Shown piece by piece: positions 47,054 to 56,385 of a stretch of 64,000 nucleotides of DNA (position 1 is its first letter; each line of letters starts with the position of its first letter). Both the position numbers and the translations under genes were made by a program. This stretch comes from Thermoplasmatales archaeon I-plasma. Its GTDB lineage: Archaea; Thermoplasmatota; Thermoplasmata; Thermoplasmatales; GCA-001856825. A model generated the notes under the pieces. The model had not been told where the DNA came from. It ran no database searches and was given only the letters and a program-made list of their open reading frames with translations. The stretch lies in NCBI GenBank assembly GCA_001856825.1, contig ATMD01000004.1, forward strand, positions 106,568 through 170,567, written 5' to 3'.

Positions 47054-49548
47054 GATGAACCCCCTGGATTCAGAGTAATGACTGACATCACATCGCTCCT
47101 CGGAAATGATGATTGTGAAGGGTAGAACGCGAGAGGAAGATATGTGCCGTCAATCCAGTCATTAACATAATTTGAATACAAGGGGCTTGCAGGATTCTCG
47201 CTCTGCCCTCCTGGATAGACGCCGAATGAATCCGAAATGTTGCCCAGATTTACAACCATCTCCCAGCTCTGACCGCCTGTAGGATAATTGTTTGGACCGA
47301 CGCCGGAAGCGTCGTTTGGAGTATTGAAGTCCCCGCCCTTTGGTATTGGGCCAACATTGAATTCAGAAAGGCCGAAGAGATTCGGGAACAGGAATCCGTA
47401 GAAATGGCCCCAAGTATAATTACCTGAGGGGTCTCTTGATTCAAGATATTGCATGGCCTCTATCACGGATTCAGAAACGAGGCTCTTCATCGACAGATTG
47501 GAGAATGGTTCTGCCGAACCGTTGATAATGATATTTAGGAGCACGTCCTCCATGGATGCATATCCGGATGTGTTTGGAAGACTGCCACCCATTGCTGACG
47601 GGATGCCGAGAGAATTGTTGTATTCGTACCACCCATGATCCCCTAGGAAAGGAAGGAATGTATTGTTGAAAAGGTAAGCATAAGTGAAGAACCATACAGA
47701 GGCAGCAAGGGAATTCTCAGTCATGTTATAGTTCCAATGCGATAGAATCGAATAGGCCTTTGCGACAGTCGCATTTGAGCTACCACTCATGTAGGAAAGC
47801 AGGTGAGGAACTGCAGCTTCTGCCTCATAGTCAGTATAATTTTTCGCCTGGAAATTTATGATATTATTCACTGATACGAGGGAATGCTGTTCGAGATAGT
47901 TGACTTCCATCTGAGCCCTGTATCCGTCTGAGAAGCTGTTTGTCATGCCGAACCAGTAAGGATAGGAAGGACCCACCTGTCTCTGGTTTGAGCTTACTAT
48001 GAAACCCTGGGGAGGGTTCACCACCTGGGGTACAGATGAATATGGAATGGAACCGGAAATGAACTCACTTCCATCCCCAGGCATAATTGCAGCAGGATTG
48101 TATGTCTTCCCAGAAAATATCGGGTAGAATGAAGGGGAGATGTCGGCGATAGTAGTCCTGTTCGCGAATGCAAAATTCTGGTAAGGTGCCTTCCATATCG
48201 AGAGGTCGTTCCTGAACTGTGTCCAGTTGGAGGCAGAATTTATCTCGAGAAGGGAACCTATCTCGTTGCTGACAATGTTCCCCATCCAGTCCATCACAAT
48301 GGACGTGCTTCCGTTCTGTACCATTACTGGTCCAAGGTTTGTCCAGTTCACATCGAATCCATTGACCTTGTATTCTGTCAGAGGGTGGAGGGTGCCATTC
48401 CATTCATAATCGTTCCCAACTATCTTCTGCTCGAAGAAGAATGTGCCGTCTGCTATGGCCTGGGTATCCGTCAGGGTCCAGGCAATATTCTTGTTAAAGC
48501 CAATTATGACTGCAGGTGCCCCTGGAAGGACAACACCATAGACGTCAATCCCTGGGGCAACCAGCTGCACCTGGAACCATATTGCTGGAAGGGAAAATCC
48601 GAGGACAGGCCCGCCCATGAGTATTGGTGAGCCCGTAGTCGTCCTGTTGCCTGCAATAACGATTTCATTGCTGTGGTCAATCGTTGGAAGAGGGAAATAG
48701 GTTGGAGGGTCGTATCTGAATTGCTGCAGCAGATCGTTTGCAAGGGATAGGACTGTTGAATTGACGGGATATGTGTTGTGCGACATATTAAGCACAGTCC
48801 CGTTTGGCATGCCCCCATACCCTGCGTAATAGTATGACTGGACTGGCGAGAAAGTCGGGAAAAGATCGTAAGTATAGTTACCCAGGAGGCTGTGAATGAT
48901 GGAGAGCTTAAGCCCCTCATCTCCGAACTCCAGCTGCTGGGTCATTATTTCCTGGACCGCATATGAATATACAGGTGTCCAGTAATACGGTTGCACCCCT
49001 AGGAGCTTGAACAGAACAGGGGTCAGATGATTAAACGTTGAATAATTGATGTAAGAGTTTATGCCTGCCGAATAGGCAGTCATGGCCTCTTCAGTGAGAA
49101 GATCAGTAGAATTGGTTGATGCATTGCTGACAACGCTGTTCCAATCCTTCTCTGCAGTTATTGGAGCTCCTGTAAGGGTCTGGAATTTGTCGTAGTTCTG
49201 GTAAGAGGCGCCGAAAATTTTTGACATTTGCCCCATCCCTTCCAGTCCGAATACTTCTAGCTGTTCCAGTCTTTCCTTCGCCTGCACAAACCCAAGCGCA
49301 AAATATAAGCTCTCAATGTTAGCGGCATAAAAGTGAAACACGCCGGAACTGTCCTGTATGACAGTAACCTTGCCTGTCAGACCTGGAAGTGAATATGATT
49401 CATTTCCTATTACAAGATTCCTTGAATTCTGGATTACTCCCGTTGATGGGTTGAGGATTGACAGTAGGGGAGTGAACGTTCCCATTAGAACTATGATAAC
49501 TATGATCACGACAGCCAGTACTGGAGGAATGATGGCCCTCTTCTTCAT
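47050..49548 (-). CDS. Penicillin acylase family (Ntn hydrolase), membrane-anchored extracellular
   Basis: An 832-residue protein with an N-terminal anchor helix (MKKRAIIPPVLAVVIIVIIV) and a large exterior domain rich in Asn, Ser and Tyr. The autocatalytic nucleophile serine is in TIDHSNEIVIAGNRT, followed by SPILMGGPVLGFSLPAIWF, the conserved oxyanion-hole region. The family is cleaved into two chains at this serine and hydrolyses amides such as N-acyl homoserine lactones or penicillins. An upstream TTG would add 20 residues, but a start at 49548 gives a normal signal anchor. Acid-stable surface hydrolase is a fair guess; the substrate is unknown. Confidence 0.9.
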   Translation of the reverse strand: MKKRAIIPPVLAVVIIVIIVLMGTFTPLLSILNPSTGVIQNSRNLVIGNESYSLPGLTGKVTVIQDSSGVFHFYAANIESLYFALGFVQAKERLEQLEVFGLEGMGQMSKIFGASYQNYDKFQTLTGAPITAEKDWNSVVSNASTNSTDLLTEEAMTAYSAGINSYINYSTFNHLTPVLFKLLGVQPYYWTPVYSYAVQEIMTQQLEFGDEGLKLSIIHSLLGNYTYDLFPTFSPVQSYYYAGYGGMPNGTVLNMSHNTYPVNSTVLSLANDLLQQFRYDPPTYFPLPTIDHSNEIVIAGNRTTTGSPILMGGPVLGFSLPAIWFQVQLVAPGIDVYGVVLPGAPAVIIGFNKNIAWTLTDTQAIADGTFFFEQKIVGNDYEWNGTLHPLTEYKVNGFDVNWTNLGPVMVQNGSTSIVMDWMGNIVSNEIGSLLEINSASNWTQFRNDLSIWKAPYQNFAFANRTTIADISPSFYPIFSGKTYNPAAIMPGDGSEFISGSIPYSSVPQVVNPPQGFIVSSNQRQVGPSYPYWFGMTNSFSDGYRAQMEVNYLEQHSLVSVNNIINFQAKNYTDYEAEAAVPHLLSYMSGSSNATVAKAYSILSHWNYNMTENSLAASVWFFTYAYLFNNTFLPFLGDHGWYEYNNSLGIPSAMGGSLPNTSGYASMEDVLLNIIINGSAEPFSNLSMKSLVSESVIEAMQYLESRDPSGNYTWGHFYGFLFPNLFGLSEFNVGPIPKGGDFNTPNDASGVGPNNYPTGGQSWEMVVNLGNISDSFGVYPGGQSENPASPLYSNYVNDWIDGTYLPLAFYPSQSSFPRSDVMSVITLNPGGSS

Positions 49549-49668
49549 AGTTCGTTCGATTCTTTTTGGCTTACTTAAGGTTTTGCATATCTTGCGATTC
49601 GGTAGCAACGTTCAGTTATCTCTGAAATACAATGTTATAAGTATCATGACCGGCAAAAATTTCCGGAG

Positions 49669-49893
49669 CTATGAAGCAATTCTTCTGTATGCCCTTTTGC
49701 CTCTCCATTGCACCACAATTGATGTTACCCCAAGGATAAAGAATATGATAAACAAAATGTAACCTACATTCCACACCGTACCATTCCTAGGTCCTGGAGG
49801 ATATGTCAGGAAGCCTATAAAATTGAGGAGGTAGAAGATAACACCTGCAACAATGAGACCAGTTCCCGTCTTCAATTTCCATTCCAATTCCAT
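49669..49893 (-). CDS. Small two-helix membrane protein
   Basis: The 74-residue protein begins MELEWKLKTGTG and has two membrane helices with a short proline-rich loop (YPPGPRNG) and a basic C terminus (RGKRAYRRIAS). A Shine-Dalgarno-like GGGTGG sits just before the ATG at 49893; an in-frame ATG at 49914 gives seven more residues. No family recognised. It stands alone upstream of the penicillin acylase gene. Confidence 0.5.
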   Translation of the reverse strand: MELEWKLKTGTGLIVAGVIFYLLNFIGFLTYPPGPRNGTVWNVGYILFIIFFILGVTSIVVQWRGKRAYRRIAS

Positions 49894-50090
49894 ACCACCC
49901 AAGCAAAATAACATGAAAAATTAGATATTACATTTACCGTACAATCACAGCACACGTCTATTTGATTGATATTCGACTATTGTCGCATTAAAGTTGGTCC
50001 ATGAAAACTGGAGGGTCTTACGGTCAGAGTTTCTGCAAATTGCAAACTTTGAAAAATCATTAGATTGCGTGAACCGATTTTTATACTATT

Positions 50091-50600
50091 TCATTGCTGA
50101 ATCTTCAGGGAAAGAGGGGTCCTCTCAATCAGGCCTCTCACATCATCGATTTCATTGCCCTTGAACACTATGTTCTTACTGTGTATAAAACCAGCTCCCA
50201 AATTGAGATATGCATCTTCGCTTAATGGCACCTTCTTGATTTTCACCACATTTATCTTCTCATAAGGCAGCTCCCTTATGCCCAGGGTTGCCATCTGTTG
50301 GGAAAGCGGTACATCTGTTACAACTACAGATTTCTTCCCTTCCGTATTCTTCTTGAGATTCTTCCACATCTTAACCCCAACTATTGTTCCAAGGCCCACG
50401 AACATCCCTGGATTCGCAGCCTCAAGGAGAAAAGCGGCAACGGATGGTATCTGGCCGGCCCTTCCTATAAACTCGCTCAACTTTGAAAGCGGTATCTCGA
50501 TGACACGCTTGTCTGTAAAAACAATGGACCTGAGGAGATAATCAGGGGAAATAGCAGTATATAGAATCATCCCGATCATTCGTTCATCGTTGTCGCTCAT
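50091..50600 (-). CDS. Hypothetical protein with PH-like N-terminal segment
   Basis: A 169-residue protein. The N-terminal LRSIVFTDKRVIEIPLSKL and the later GIRELPYEKINVVKIKKVPL have the strand-turn pattern of bacterial PH-like domains (TDKRVI ... Y-x-x-I). A moderately hydrophobic middle stretch (about residues 47-78) may be buried or membrane-associated. A TATA-like CCTATAAATAG lies about 32 bases upstream. Function unknown. Confidence 0.6.
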   Translation of the reverse strand: MSDNDERMIGMILYTAISPDYLLRSIVFTDKRVIEIPLSKLSEFIGRAGQIPSVAAFLLEAANPGMFVGLGTIVGVKMWKNLKKNTEGKKSVVVTDVPLSQQMATLGIRELPYEKINVVKIKKVPLSEDAYLNLGAGFIHSKNIVFKGNEIDDVRGLIERTPLSLKIQQ

Positions 50601-50755
50601 TTGGTATTAAATGAGATGCTCCAAACACTATTTATAGGTATCTTAGTACTTGATGATAAAAGCCAGTTCGCCATGAATTACGTGATATTCCTTCAGGCAC
50701 AATCTTTACCTGATCTACGAACAACAACTGACAAACCTTCCTCAAGTAGATTTGA

Positions 50756-51403
50756 CTAACCTATAAGGAAGTTTGATTGAAATCGAGGACGTGAAGGTTT
50801 ATAGCGCAGAGTCGTAACGTAGACCGCAAGGAAAAACGCCAGCCTAAGCCAGTCATAAAATGCCCGCTGAAGTGCAAGCTGGGCTCCCTCGTGGACGATC
50901 CCGACTCCGGACAAGCCTGACGATAGCAAAAAGTAATCAATTGTGTGGTTGAGAGGGTCAAACAAAAACCATGCAACTATAATGATGCCGGTTGGTAAAA
51001 ACCACTTCATGTTCCTGTTTCCCCTCCACAACAGTAATGCTGAAAAGACTATCAGCACCATTGGGAGCAAATCTACAGATGTATAGTCATTGAAGAGGGA
51101 AATTGACATTGGAAGAAGAGCCAGAATCCATAGTGAACCAAGAACGTCTGAATGCGATGAGCCTTTCTGGGTTGACATGTAGACTGAAACAAATATGGAA
51201 GAAAGACCAATGATCAAGAGGCTTGCTATGAAGGGAGGGAAGTTTGACAACACTGGAACAGGACTATTCGTCGCTTCCAGGTAGATGATATATCCTACTA
51301 CAACACCGAAGAGACCGGTAGAGAAAGTAAGAAGAAGGTAGATTCCTAGTCTTGTTCCTCTCCGTAGGCTGTCCCATACTGACTTATTTGGATCAGCTTT
51401 CAT
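50756..51403 (-). CDS. Six-helix membrane protein, third gene of a small operon
   Basis: The 215-residue product has six or so hydrophobic helices and short polar loops, with a basic C-terminal tail (KPSRPRFQSNFL). I recognise no family. Its start overlaps the preceding membrane-protein gene by 11 bases, so it probably belongs to the three-gene unit that begins at 52027. Confidence 0.6.
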   Translation of the reverse strand: MKADPNKSVWDSLRRGTRLGIYLLLTFSTGLFGVVVGYIIYLEATNSPVPVLSNFPPFIASLLIIGLSSIFVSVYMSTQKGSSHSDVLGSLWILALLPMSISLFNDYTSVDLLPMVLIVFSALLLWRGNRNMKWFLPTGIIIVAWFLFDPLNHTIDYFLLSSGLSGVGIVHEGAQLALQRAFYDWLRLAFFLAVYVTTLRYKPSRPRFQSNFLIG

Positions 51404-51827
51404 GGAGACCTTCCCCCTTTTCTGTAGGATGGCTTATAGGGGGATGCTTAGAGATTAAGAACAGACTAATGAAATAAGAACTGAAGGATAACAGCCAGAA
51501 CAGAGCCATCGCCAGCGAGTACACTCCGTTGTGCTGTGAGAGGAATGCAAATCCTCTTCCTGATTCCCCCGCAAGTACGATGGAGATGAAACCTATGGCA
51601 GAAAAAGAAATTGCACCTACTTGTCTTGAAAAGGCTACGATAATAAGTGTTATAAGTCCAATCAGTGCCACGACATAACCGATAACGTAATGCGCACCTA
51701 TGTTTGAAGCTTCGTAGGGAGGAAGTGCATATATATTTGCAATAATGCCTAATATGTATTGCAATACAAGCAGCAGAAGAACGGCCATCAAGAGGTATCG
51801 AGATATTTTAATGAATTTCGGAGTCAC
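51393..51827 (-). CDS. Four-helix membrane protein, second gene of a small operon
   Basis: A 144-residue protein with four helices and a polar tail (HPPISHPTEKGEGLHES). A histidine lies in helix 2 (GAHYVIGYVVALIG), similar in style to small heme-binding or cytochrome-like proteins, but this is only suggestive. It overlaps the 67-residue gene upstream (ATGA, 51824-51827) and the six-helix gene downstream. Confidence 0.6.
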   Translation of the reverse strand: MTPKFIKISRYLLMAVLLLLVLQYILGIIANIYALPPYEASNIGAHYVIGYVVALIGLITLIIVAFSRQVGAISFSAIGFISIVLAGESGRGFAFLSQHNGVYSLAMALFWLLSFSSYFISLFLISKHPPISHPTEKGEGLHES

Positions 51828-52027
51828 TGCGATCTACCACCAGAGGCAGTGCTTGAAAAAGGTCTGGTAGATTCATTAGAGATTCTTGCATCTTCTCCTA
51901 TCACGCTCATAGAGCCTTGACCCACGGACTTCGCTACTTGGATTTGAAACGAAGTGGGCTGCCCTATTAAATTGAGACGAGAAGTTAAGCCTCTTGATGC
52001 CCACAGTCCTTTCATAGGATTCTCCAT
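51824..52027 (-). CDS. Small 67-residue protein, first gene of a small operon
   Basis: The ORF starts with ATG at 52025-52027, 28 bases after a clear TATA-like TCTATATACG (52051-52060, minus), and ends in an ATGA overlap with the next gene. Both facts support a real gene despite an unremarkable, Ser- and Arg-rich sequence without membrane helix. No family is recognised. Confidence 0.5.
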   Translation of the reverse strand: MENPMKGLWASRGLTSRLNLIGQPTSFQIQVAKSVGQGSMSVIGEDARISNESTRPFSSTASGGRSQ

Positions 52028-52050
52028 TTTTCTACCCTTGCACTATCCAT

Positions 52051-52060
52051 CGTATATAGA
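52051..52060 (-). promoter_or_regulatory. TATA-like box of the 52027-50756 operon
   Basis: TCTATATACG on the minus strand is centred 28 bases before the ATG of the 67-residue gene, fitting a leaderless transcript. Confidence 0.5.
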
Positions 52061-52110
52061 AAGTTAGCCTCAGTTAAAAAGATTAGTATTACTTAATAAC
52101 CGTAAAACTA

Positions 52111-52120
52111 CTATTTAAGT
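52111..52120 (+). promoter_or_regulatory. TATA-like box of the gene at 52142
   Basis: CTATTTAAGT is centred about 26 bases before the GTG at 52142; the region 52028-52141 is thus a divergent promoter pair. Confidence 0.5.
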
Positions 52121-52141
52121 ACTGTTAAAGATTTTTTAAAA

Positions 52142-52540
52142 GTGAGCGCTGGGCACGGGATAGCTCCAGCCTTGGGAATTGCGGCATCGGCATTGGACCT
52201 GCTTATAGCATTCCTGACTCTACTATTTACCGGCGGTTTTTCAACATCATCATTTGTGGCAGCTGCATTCTATGATTCCTCACCTATGTTCGTAGCTGGG
52301 ATTGGGATAATTGCAGGACTGGCAATATTTAGAAGAAGGCCGGAAGAACGGCTGGGTAGAGTCATAATAATCGTTACGGGAATTGTACCAATAACGGTCC
52401 TATACGACATCGTAAGGACGATTGTCATTTATGGTAGTAAGTATATCACCTCCCAGTTGTCCTTCGTATACGTTGCTCTGATTGTAGTTCCGATGATTAT
52501 GTCGGTAGTATGCGGCATCATATTATCGAATATACGTTGA
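52142..52540 (+). CDS. Small four-helix membrane protein
   Basis: A 132-residue protein starting at GTG, with four helices and a basic cytosolic loop (RRRPEERLGR). No family is recognised. The leaderless promoter and position divergent to another small membrane operon suggest the two groups may be regulated together. Confidence 0.6.
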   Translation: MSAGHGIAPALGIAASALDLLIAFLTLLFTGGFSTSSFVAAAFYDSSPMFVAGIGIIAGLAIFRRRPEERLGRVIIIVTGIVPITVLYDIVRTIVIYGSKYITSQLSFVYVALIVVPMIMSVVCGIILSNIR

Positions 52541-52987
52541 CACTGTTCGAGAACTGCATTTATGCCCATCAAAATTCTTTCATGCAGTAGGACTTAGTAA
52601 TACCACTACCGACCGACAGATTCTTTGATCTCTATGAGAAAAACACAGTCCAATTCATTTTAAGCTTAACTGGACTGTCTAGAGTTAACAATCTTTGGAT
52701 TTACTATCTTTTTCCTTCGGACCTTTGTTTTTACGTAGTCATAAACAACAATTTGCATATGTATTTTTATTGAAACCGCGATTTAGTGGCGATTAGGCCA
52801 AATGCGAATAAATTATATCCGTGATGGAGCAAGAGTTAACTAGCCTCAACAATAGTCCAGATCGAATTCAAGGCAATGACCTTAAAAGGTATGTTGGTTT
52901 CCTACTGCACCCAATATTTTTGTGGAAATCCTTCTTTTTTTCTCCTTCTGGTCAAACATGTAATATGTAATACGGGAAAGGTTACAG
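52541..52987. other. Intergenic region with an inverted repeat
   Basis: About 447 A+T-rich bases between a plus-strand membrane gene and the minus-strand tRNA-Arg. ACAGTCCA (52645-52652) and TGGACTGT (52671-52678) are perfect inverse copies with an 18-base loop; this may be a terminator-like hairpin or chance. No gene supported. Confidence 0.4.
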
Positions 52988-53061
52988 CGGGCTTGTCGGG
53001 ATTTGAACCCGAATTAGAAGCTCCGGAGGCTTCTGTGCTATCCAGATTACACTACAAGCCC
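52988..53061 (-). tRNA. tRNA-Arg (anticodon CCG)
   Basis: On the minus strand the acceptor GGGCTTG pairs with CAAGCCC, discriminator G. The anticodon stem GAAGC/GCTTC encloses CTCCGGA, so the anticodon is CCG. The T arm is CGGGTTCAAATCCCG. No intron and no encoded CCA. Confidence 0.93.
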
Positions 53062-53110
53062 ATTGGGGTATGTGCGTAAAAGACTTTACTATTAAAAAGA
53101 TGAGGTAAAG

Positions 53111-54661
53111 ATGTCAACCGATTTAAGCAAGCTTAGAGGTGAAATATTGAAGGAATTGAGTTTGAACTCGATCAACTCTGGCATTTACGCGGGAGGATGG
53201 GTCAAGAAGCCATCCGGAAGGACCGTCCAGTCAATCAGCCCTATAGACGGTAAAAATATAGCGGCAGTCATGACAGGCTCGAAGTCCGATTACGAGCTTG
53301 TGGTGAGGAATGCGGAGAGGTCATACGAAGAATGGCTGAAACTCACACCGCCACAGAGGGGTGAGCTCGTAAGGCTGATAGGAAACGAACTCAGGAAGGA
53401 GAAGCAGAGTCTTGGAAAAATTGTTTCGCTTGAAACAGGGAAGACAACGGTAGAGGGTGAGGGGGAAATACAGGAGATGATCGATATCGCTGACTTCGCA
53501 GTTGGGTTGTCGAGGCAGCTGCATGGACTGCAAATGGCCAGCGAGAGGTATGAACACCGGATGTACGAGCAGTACCTCCCACTTGGCGTCATTGGGGTCA
53601 TAACATCATTCAACTTCCCTTCGTCCGTATGGTCCTGGAATTCTTTCATAGCTGCAGTGGTGGGGGATGTAGTTATCTGGAAGCCTTCATCCAAGGCTAT
53701 ACTGACGGCTATTTCAGTGATGAAGATAGTCACCAAGGTGATAAGGGAGAATCACTATCCGGAAGTATTCAGCCTGCTGACAGGAAGCGGAAGCGAAATA
53801 GGAAACATGATGTCTGCTGACAGCAGAGTAAAACTGGTCTCATTTACGGGTTCGGTCAAGTCTGGAAGGATCGTCTCCGAAACTGTCGCAAGGAGATTCG
53901 GGAAAACGATACTTGAACTGGGGGGAAACAACGGTTCCATCGTAACATCCAAGGCAAACATTCCACTTTCCCTGAAGGGGGTGGCGTTCGGCGCCATGGC
54001 CACAGCAGGCCAGAGATGCACTACCACAAGGAGGATCATAGTTGATGAGAAGATTTACAAGGACTTTGTATCAAAGCTGGCAGGGATTTACAGGAAGGTG
54101 AAGGTGGGAAATCCACTTGAGAGAGGCGTTCTAGTCGGCCCCCTGATAGACGATACTGCAATCAAGAATTTCAATGAGGCAGTGAAGAGGGCCACGAAGG
54201 AGGGAGGGAAGGTACTGGTGGGTGGCAAGGTAGCAACAATCAAGGGACTCGAAGGTGGGTTCTTTGTCCAGCCTACAATCATAGAGATGCCAAAGGTCAC
54301 GCCCATCACCTGCGAGGAGACGTTCGCACCGATACTATACGTCTTCAAGTACAAGACTTTGGACGAAGCCATTAGGATACACAATGCAGTACCGCAGGGA
54401 CTGTCATCCAGCATTTATACAACGGACCTTGGTGAAGAAGAAATGTTCCTGTCTGCTAAGGGAAGTGACTGCGGGCTCGCAAATGTTAACACTGCCACGG
54501 CAGGGGCAGAGATAGGGGGAGCATTCGGCGGGGAGAAGGATACGGGTGGAGGCAGGGAGAGCGGGAGCGATGCCTGGAAGAGCTATGCAAGGAGGCAGAC
54601 TGTCACCATAAACTGGGGAAAGGACATTCCCCTCGCACAGGGCGTAAAATTCGACGTCTGA
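53111..54661 (+). CDS. Aldehyde dehydrogenase, ALDH7-like
   Basis: A 516-residue NAD(P)-dependent aldehyde dehydrogenase. The active-site cysteine is in ATAGQRCTTTRR, the general-base glutamate in LELGGNNGSIV, and the coenzyme motif FTGSVKSGR. The N-terminal half (ETGKTTVEGEGEIQEMIDIA, ADFAVGLSRQLHG, ITSFNFPSSVWSWN) matches the ALDH7/antiquitin branch, which includes alpha-aminoadipic semialdehyde dehydrogenase. In Thermoplasmatales related enzymes also act on glyceraldehyde, so the substrate is open. The Moco genes follow 54 bases later on the same strand. Confidence 0.9.
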   Translation: MSTDLSKLRGEILKELSLNSINSGIYAGGWVKKPSGRTVQSISPIDGKNIAAVMTGSKSDYELVVRNAERSYEEWLKLTPPQRGELVRLIGNELRKEKQSLGKIVSLETGKTTVEGEGEIQEMIDIADFAVGLSRQLHGLQMASERYEHRMYEQYLPLGVIGVITSFNFPSSVWSWNSFIAAVVGDVVIWKPSSKAILTAISVMKIVTKVIRENHYPEVFSLLTGSGSEIGNMMSADSRVKLVSFTGSVKSGRIVSETVARRFGKTILELGGNNGSIVTSKANIPLSLKGVAFGAMATAGQRCTTTRRIIVDEKIYKDFVSKLAGIYRKVKVGNPLERGVLVGPLIDDTAIKNFNEAVKRATKEGGKVLVGGKVATIKGLEGGFFVQPTIIEMPKVTPITCEETFAPILYVFKYKTLDEAIRIHNAVPQGLSSSIYTTDLGEEEMFLSAKGSDCGLANVNTATAGAEIGGAFGGEKDTGGGRESGSDAWKSYARRQTVTINWGKDIPLAQGVKFDV

Positions 54662-54714
54662 ACTCAACTTTTCACCTTCTCTTTTTATTTCAATTGACTA
54701 GAGAAAATTGATTA

Positions 54715-55137
54715 TTGGAAGCGGCATATGCGTTCGTGAAGGGAGTAATACAGAGAGAATCCATTGACGCTTCCAAATTATTGGAGTTAAGGGAACTGAA
54801 CGTGGGTTCAACTGTTACATTTCAGGGAATAGTAAGGGATACTGAGTCGTCCAGAGAACTATCCCATCTGTTCTACGATGCTGATGAAAAGCTTGCAACT
54901 GTGGAGTTAAACAAGATACTTGAAGAGGCAAAGGAGAAATATGGCTTCATAGACGCAGTTGCAATCCACAGGATCGGGATTGTCAAGCCTGGAGAGACTT
55001 CACTGTTTGTTGCAGTGAATTCCACCCACAGGAAGGAGGGTTTTGATGCGTGCATATTCATAGTTGATGCAATCAAGGAGAGGCTCCCCATTTGGAAGAA
55101 GGACCACTTTGTGGATGGAACTGAATCGTGGCATTGA
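54715..55137 (+). CDS. moaE: Molybdopterin synthase catalytic subunit MoaE
   Basis: MoaE (140 aa) transfers sulfur from MoaD thiocarboxylate to precursor Z, forming molybdopterin. The family is seen from GSTVTFQGIVRDTESSRELSHLFYDADEK (key parts FQGIVRDTE and LFYDADE), VAIHRIGIVKPGETSLFVAV, RKEGFDACIFIVDAIKERLP and the active-site lysines in IWKKDHF. The start is TTG at 54715. It is followed by moaA after 61 bases. Confidence 0.92.
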   Translation: MEAAYAFVKGVIQRESIDASKLLELRELNVGSTVTFQGIVRDTESSRELSHLFYDADEKLATVELNKILEEAKEKYGFIDAVAIHRIGIVKPGETSLFVAVNSTHRKEGFDACIFIVDAIKERLPIWKKDHFVDGTESWH

Positions 55138-55198
55138 AGACTCTTTTTGTGTTCAACACTTCACAAAGTATTGATACCGGAATCAGTTGAAGACCACA

Positions 55199-56134
55199 AT
55201 GCTTTATGACTATTTCGGAAGACCCCTTAATAGTCTCAGGATACAGGTAAATGCAACCTGCAACTTCAAGTGCTTTTTCTGCCACATGGAGGGGACGGAT
55301 GAAAACGCTGCAACACTTACTCCTGAGGAAATCGAGAGGGTAGTTGCAGTAGCTGCGGAGAACGGTGTTAACAGGATAAAGTTCACCGGGGGCGAGCCTC
55401 TTCTGAGGAAGGACCTTGAAGAAATTATAGGAAGGACAAGGAAGCACGTTGAAGGTGACATATCCCTTACGACCAACGCTTATTTCCTAAAGCAGAGAGT
55501 GAAGGGTCTTCGAGATGCCGGATTGAATAGGATAAACATATCTATGCACTCCATAGAGCAGGACAAGTTCGTGGATATAACAAAGGTTGATGCCATAGAT
55601 GTTGTGGAAGAAGGCATTGACGCGGCAATTGGCTTGGGCCTTTCTCCAGTCAAGGTGAATTTTGTCGTTTTGAAGGGAATAAACGACGATCAGATTGACG
55701 CCATGATAGACTTCACCGCGAAGAAGGGCGCGATACTCCAGCTTATAGAATATGAAACTGATAGGGAAGGGGAGATGGGGCAGAATTACAGGAAGTACCA
55801 TTACGACCTCAGGATAATAGAGAAAAAATTGATGCCAACTACCGAATCAGTAGAATACAACGCACTGCACAACAGGAAGAGAGTGAAGGTAGTTACCCCT
55901 GATGGCAGGCATGGCCTAGTCGAGTTTGTAAGACCCCAGAGAAATGCAGATTTCTGCAACCACTGCACAAGACTTAGGGTCACATCGAAAGGAGAATTCC
56001 AGACTTGCCTGAACAGGAGGGATCAGCTCTTCAGTTTCAAGGGCAAAGATAATGTAGGAATCTTTGATTCTTTCAGGAACGCAGTGGCAGCGAGGGTTCC
56101 CTACTGGAGGGAGGCAGATGAAAGTTCATATTAA
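55199..56134 (+). CDS. moaA: GTP 3',8-cyclase MoaA
   Basis: MoaA starts molybdenum-cofactor synthesis by rearranging GTP to 3',8-cH2GTP. The AdoMet cluster motif is CNFKCFFC (CxxxCxxC), with IKFTGGEPLLRKD as the GGEP motif; the second, GTP-binding cluster is in FCNHCTRLRVTSKGEFQTCL. A TATA-like AAAGTATTG at about 55164-55172 lies some 30 bases before the ATG at 55199; the upstream in-frame TTG (55187) would add four residues. The tail overlaps the moaD start. Confidence 0.95.
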   Translation: MLYDYFGRPLNSLRIQVNATCNFKCFFCHMEGTDENAATLTPEEIERVVAVAAENGVNRIKFTGGEPLLRKDLEEIIGRTRKHVEGDISLTTNAYFLKQRVKGLRDAGLNRINISMHSIEQDKFVDITKVDAIDVVEEGIDAAIGLGLSPVKVNFVVLKGINDDQIDAMIDFTAKKGAILQLIEYETDREGEMGQNYRKYHYDLRIIEKKLMPTTESVEYNALHNRKRVKVVTPDGRHGLVEFVRPQRNADFCNHCTRLRVTSKGEFQTCLNRRDQLFSFKGKDNVGIFDSFRNAVAARVPYWREADESSY

Positions 56135-56357
56135 GTACTATGCAAAGTATGCTGAATATGCAGGAACAAAAAAGGAGGATCTTGAGGTGGAGAACATGAC
56201 TCTTCAGCAACTCCTGGCATTCATCAAGGGAAAATACCCGAAAATGAAGGAGGACAGGACATCCCTGGTGGCGCTGAACGACAGGTTCGAGAAGGAAGAC
56301 AAGACTGTTTCAGATGGCGATAACATTTCTATTTTCCCCCCAGTTAGTGGCGGATAG
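56118..56357 (+). CDS. moaD: Molybdopterin synthase sulfur carrier MoaD
   Basis: MoaD (79 aa) is a ubiquitin-fold protein that carries sulfur as a C-terminal thiocarboxylate. The sequence begins MKVHIKYYAKYAEYAG and ends in FPPVSGG, the required Gly-Gly tail. The ATG at 56118 lies inside the end of moaA (overlap 17 bases), which indicates coupling; a longer in-frame start at 56064 is unlikely because it falls deep in moaA. MoeB, which adenylates this tail, follows 28 bases downstream. Confidence 0.92.
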   Translation: MKVHIKYYAKYAEYAGTKKEDLEVENMTLQQLLAFIKGKYPKMKEDRTSLVALNDRFEKEDKTVSDGDNISIFPPVSGG

Positions 56358-56385
56358 GTTATTATCCGTTCTATGATGTCTTCTC

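Noticed and set aside
52645-52678. Inverted repeat as a structured RNA
   Set aside because: The arms are only 8 bp with an 18-base A+T-rich loop; this is too little to call an RNA, so it is noted only in the intergenic entry.
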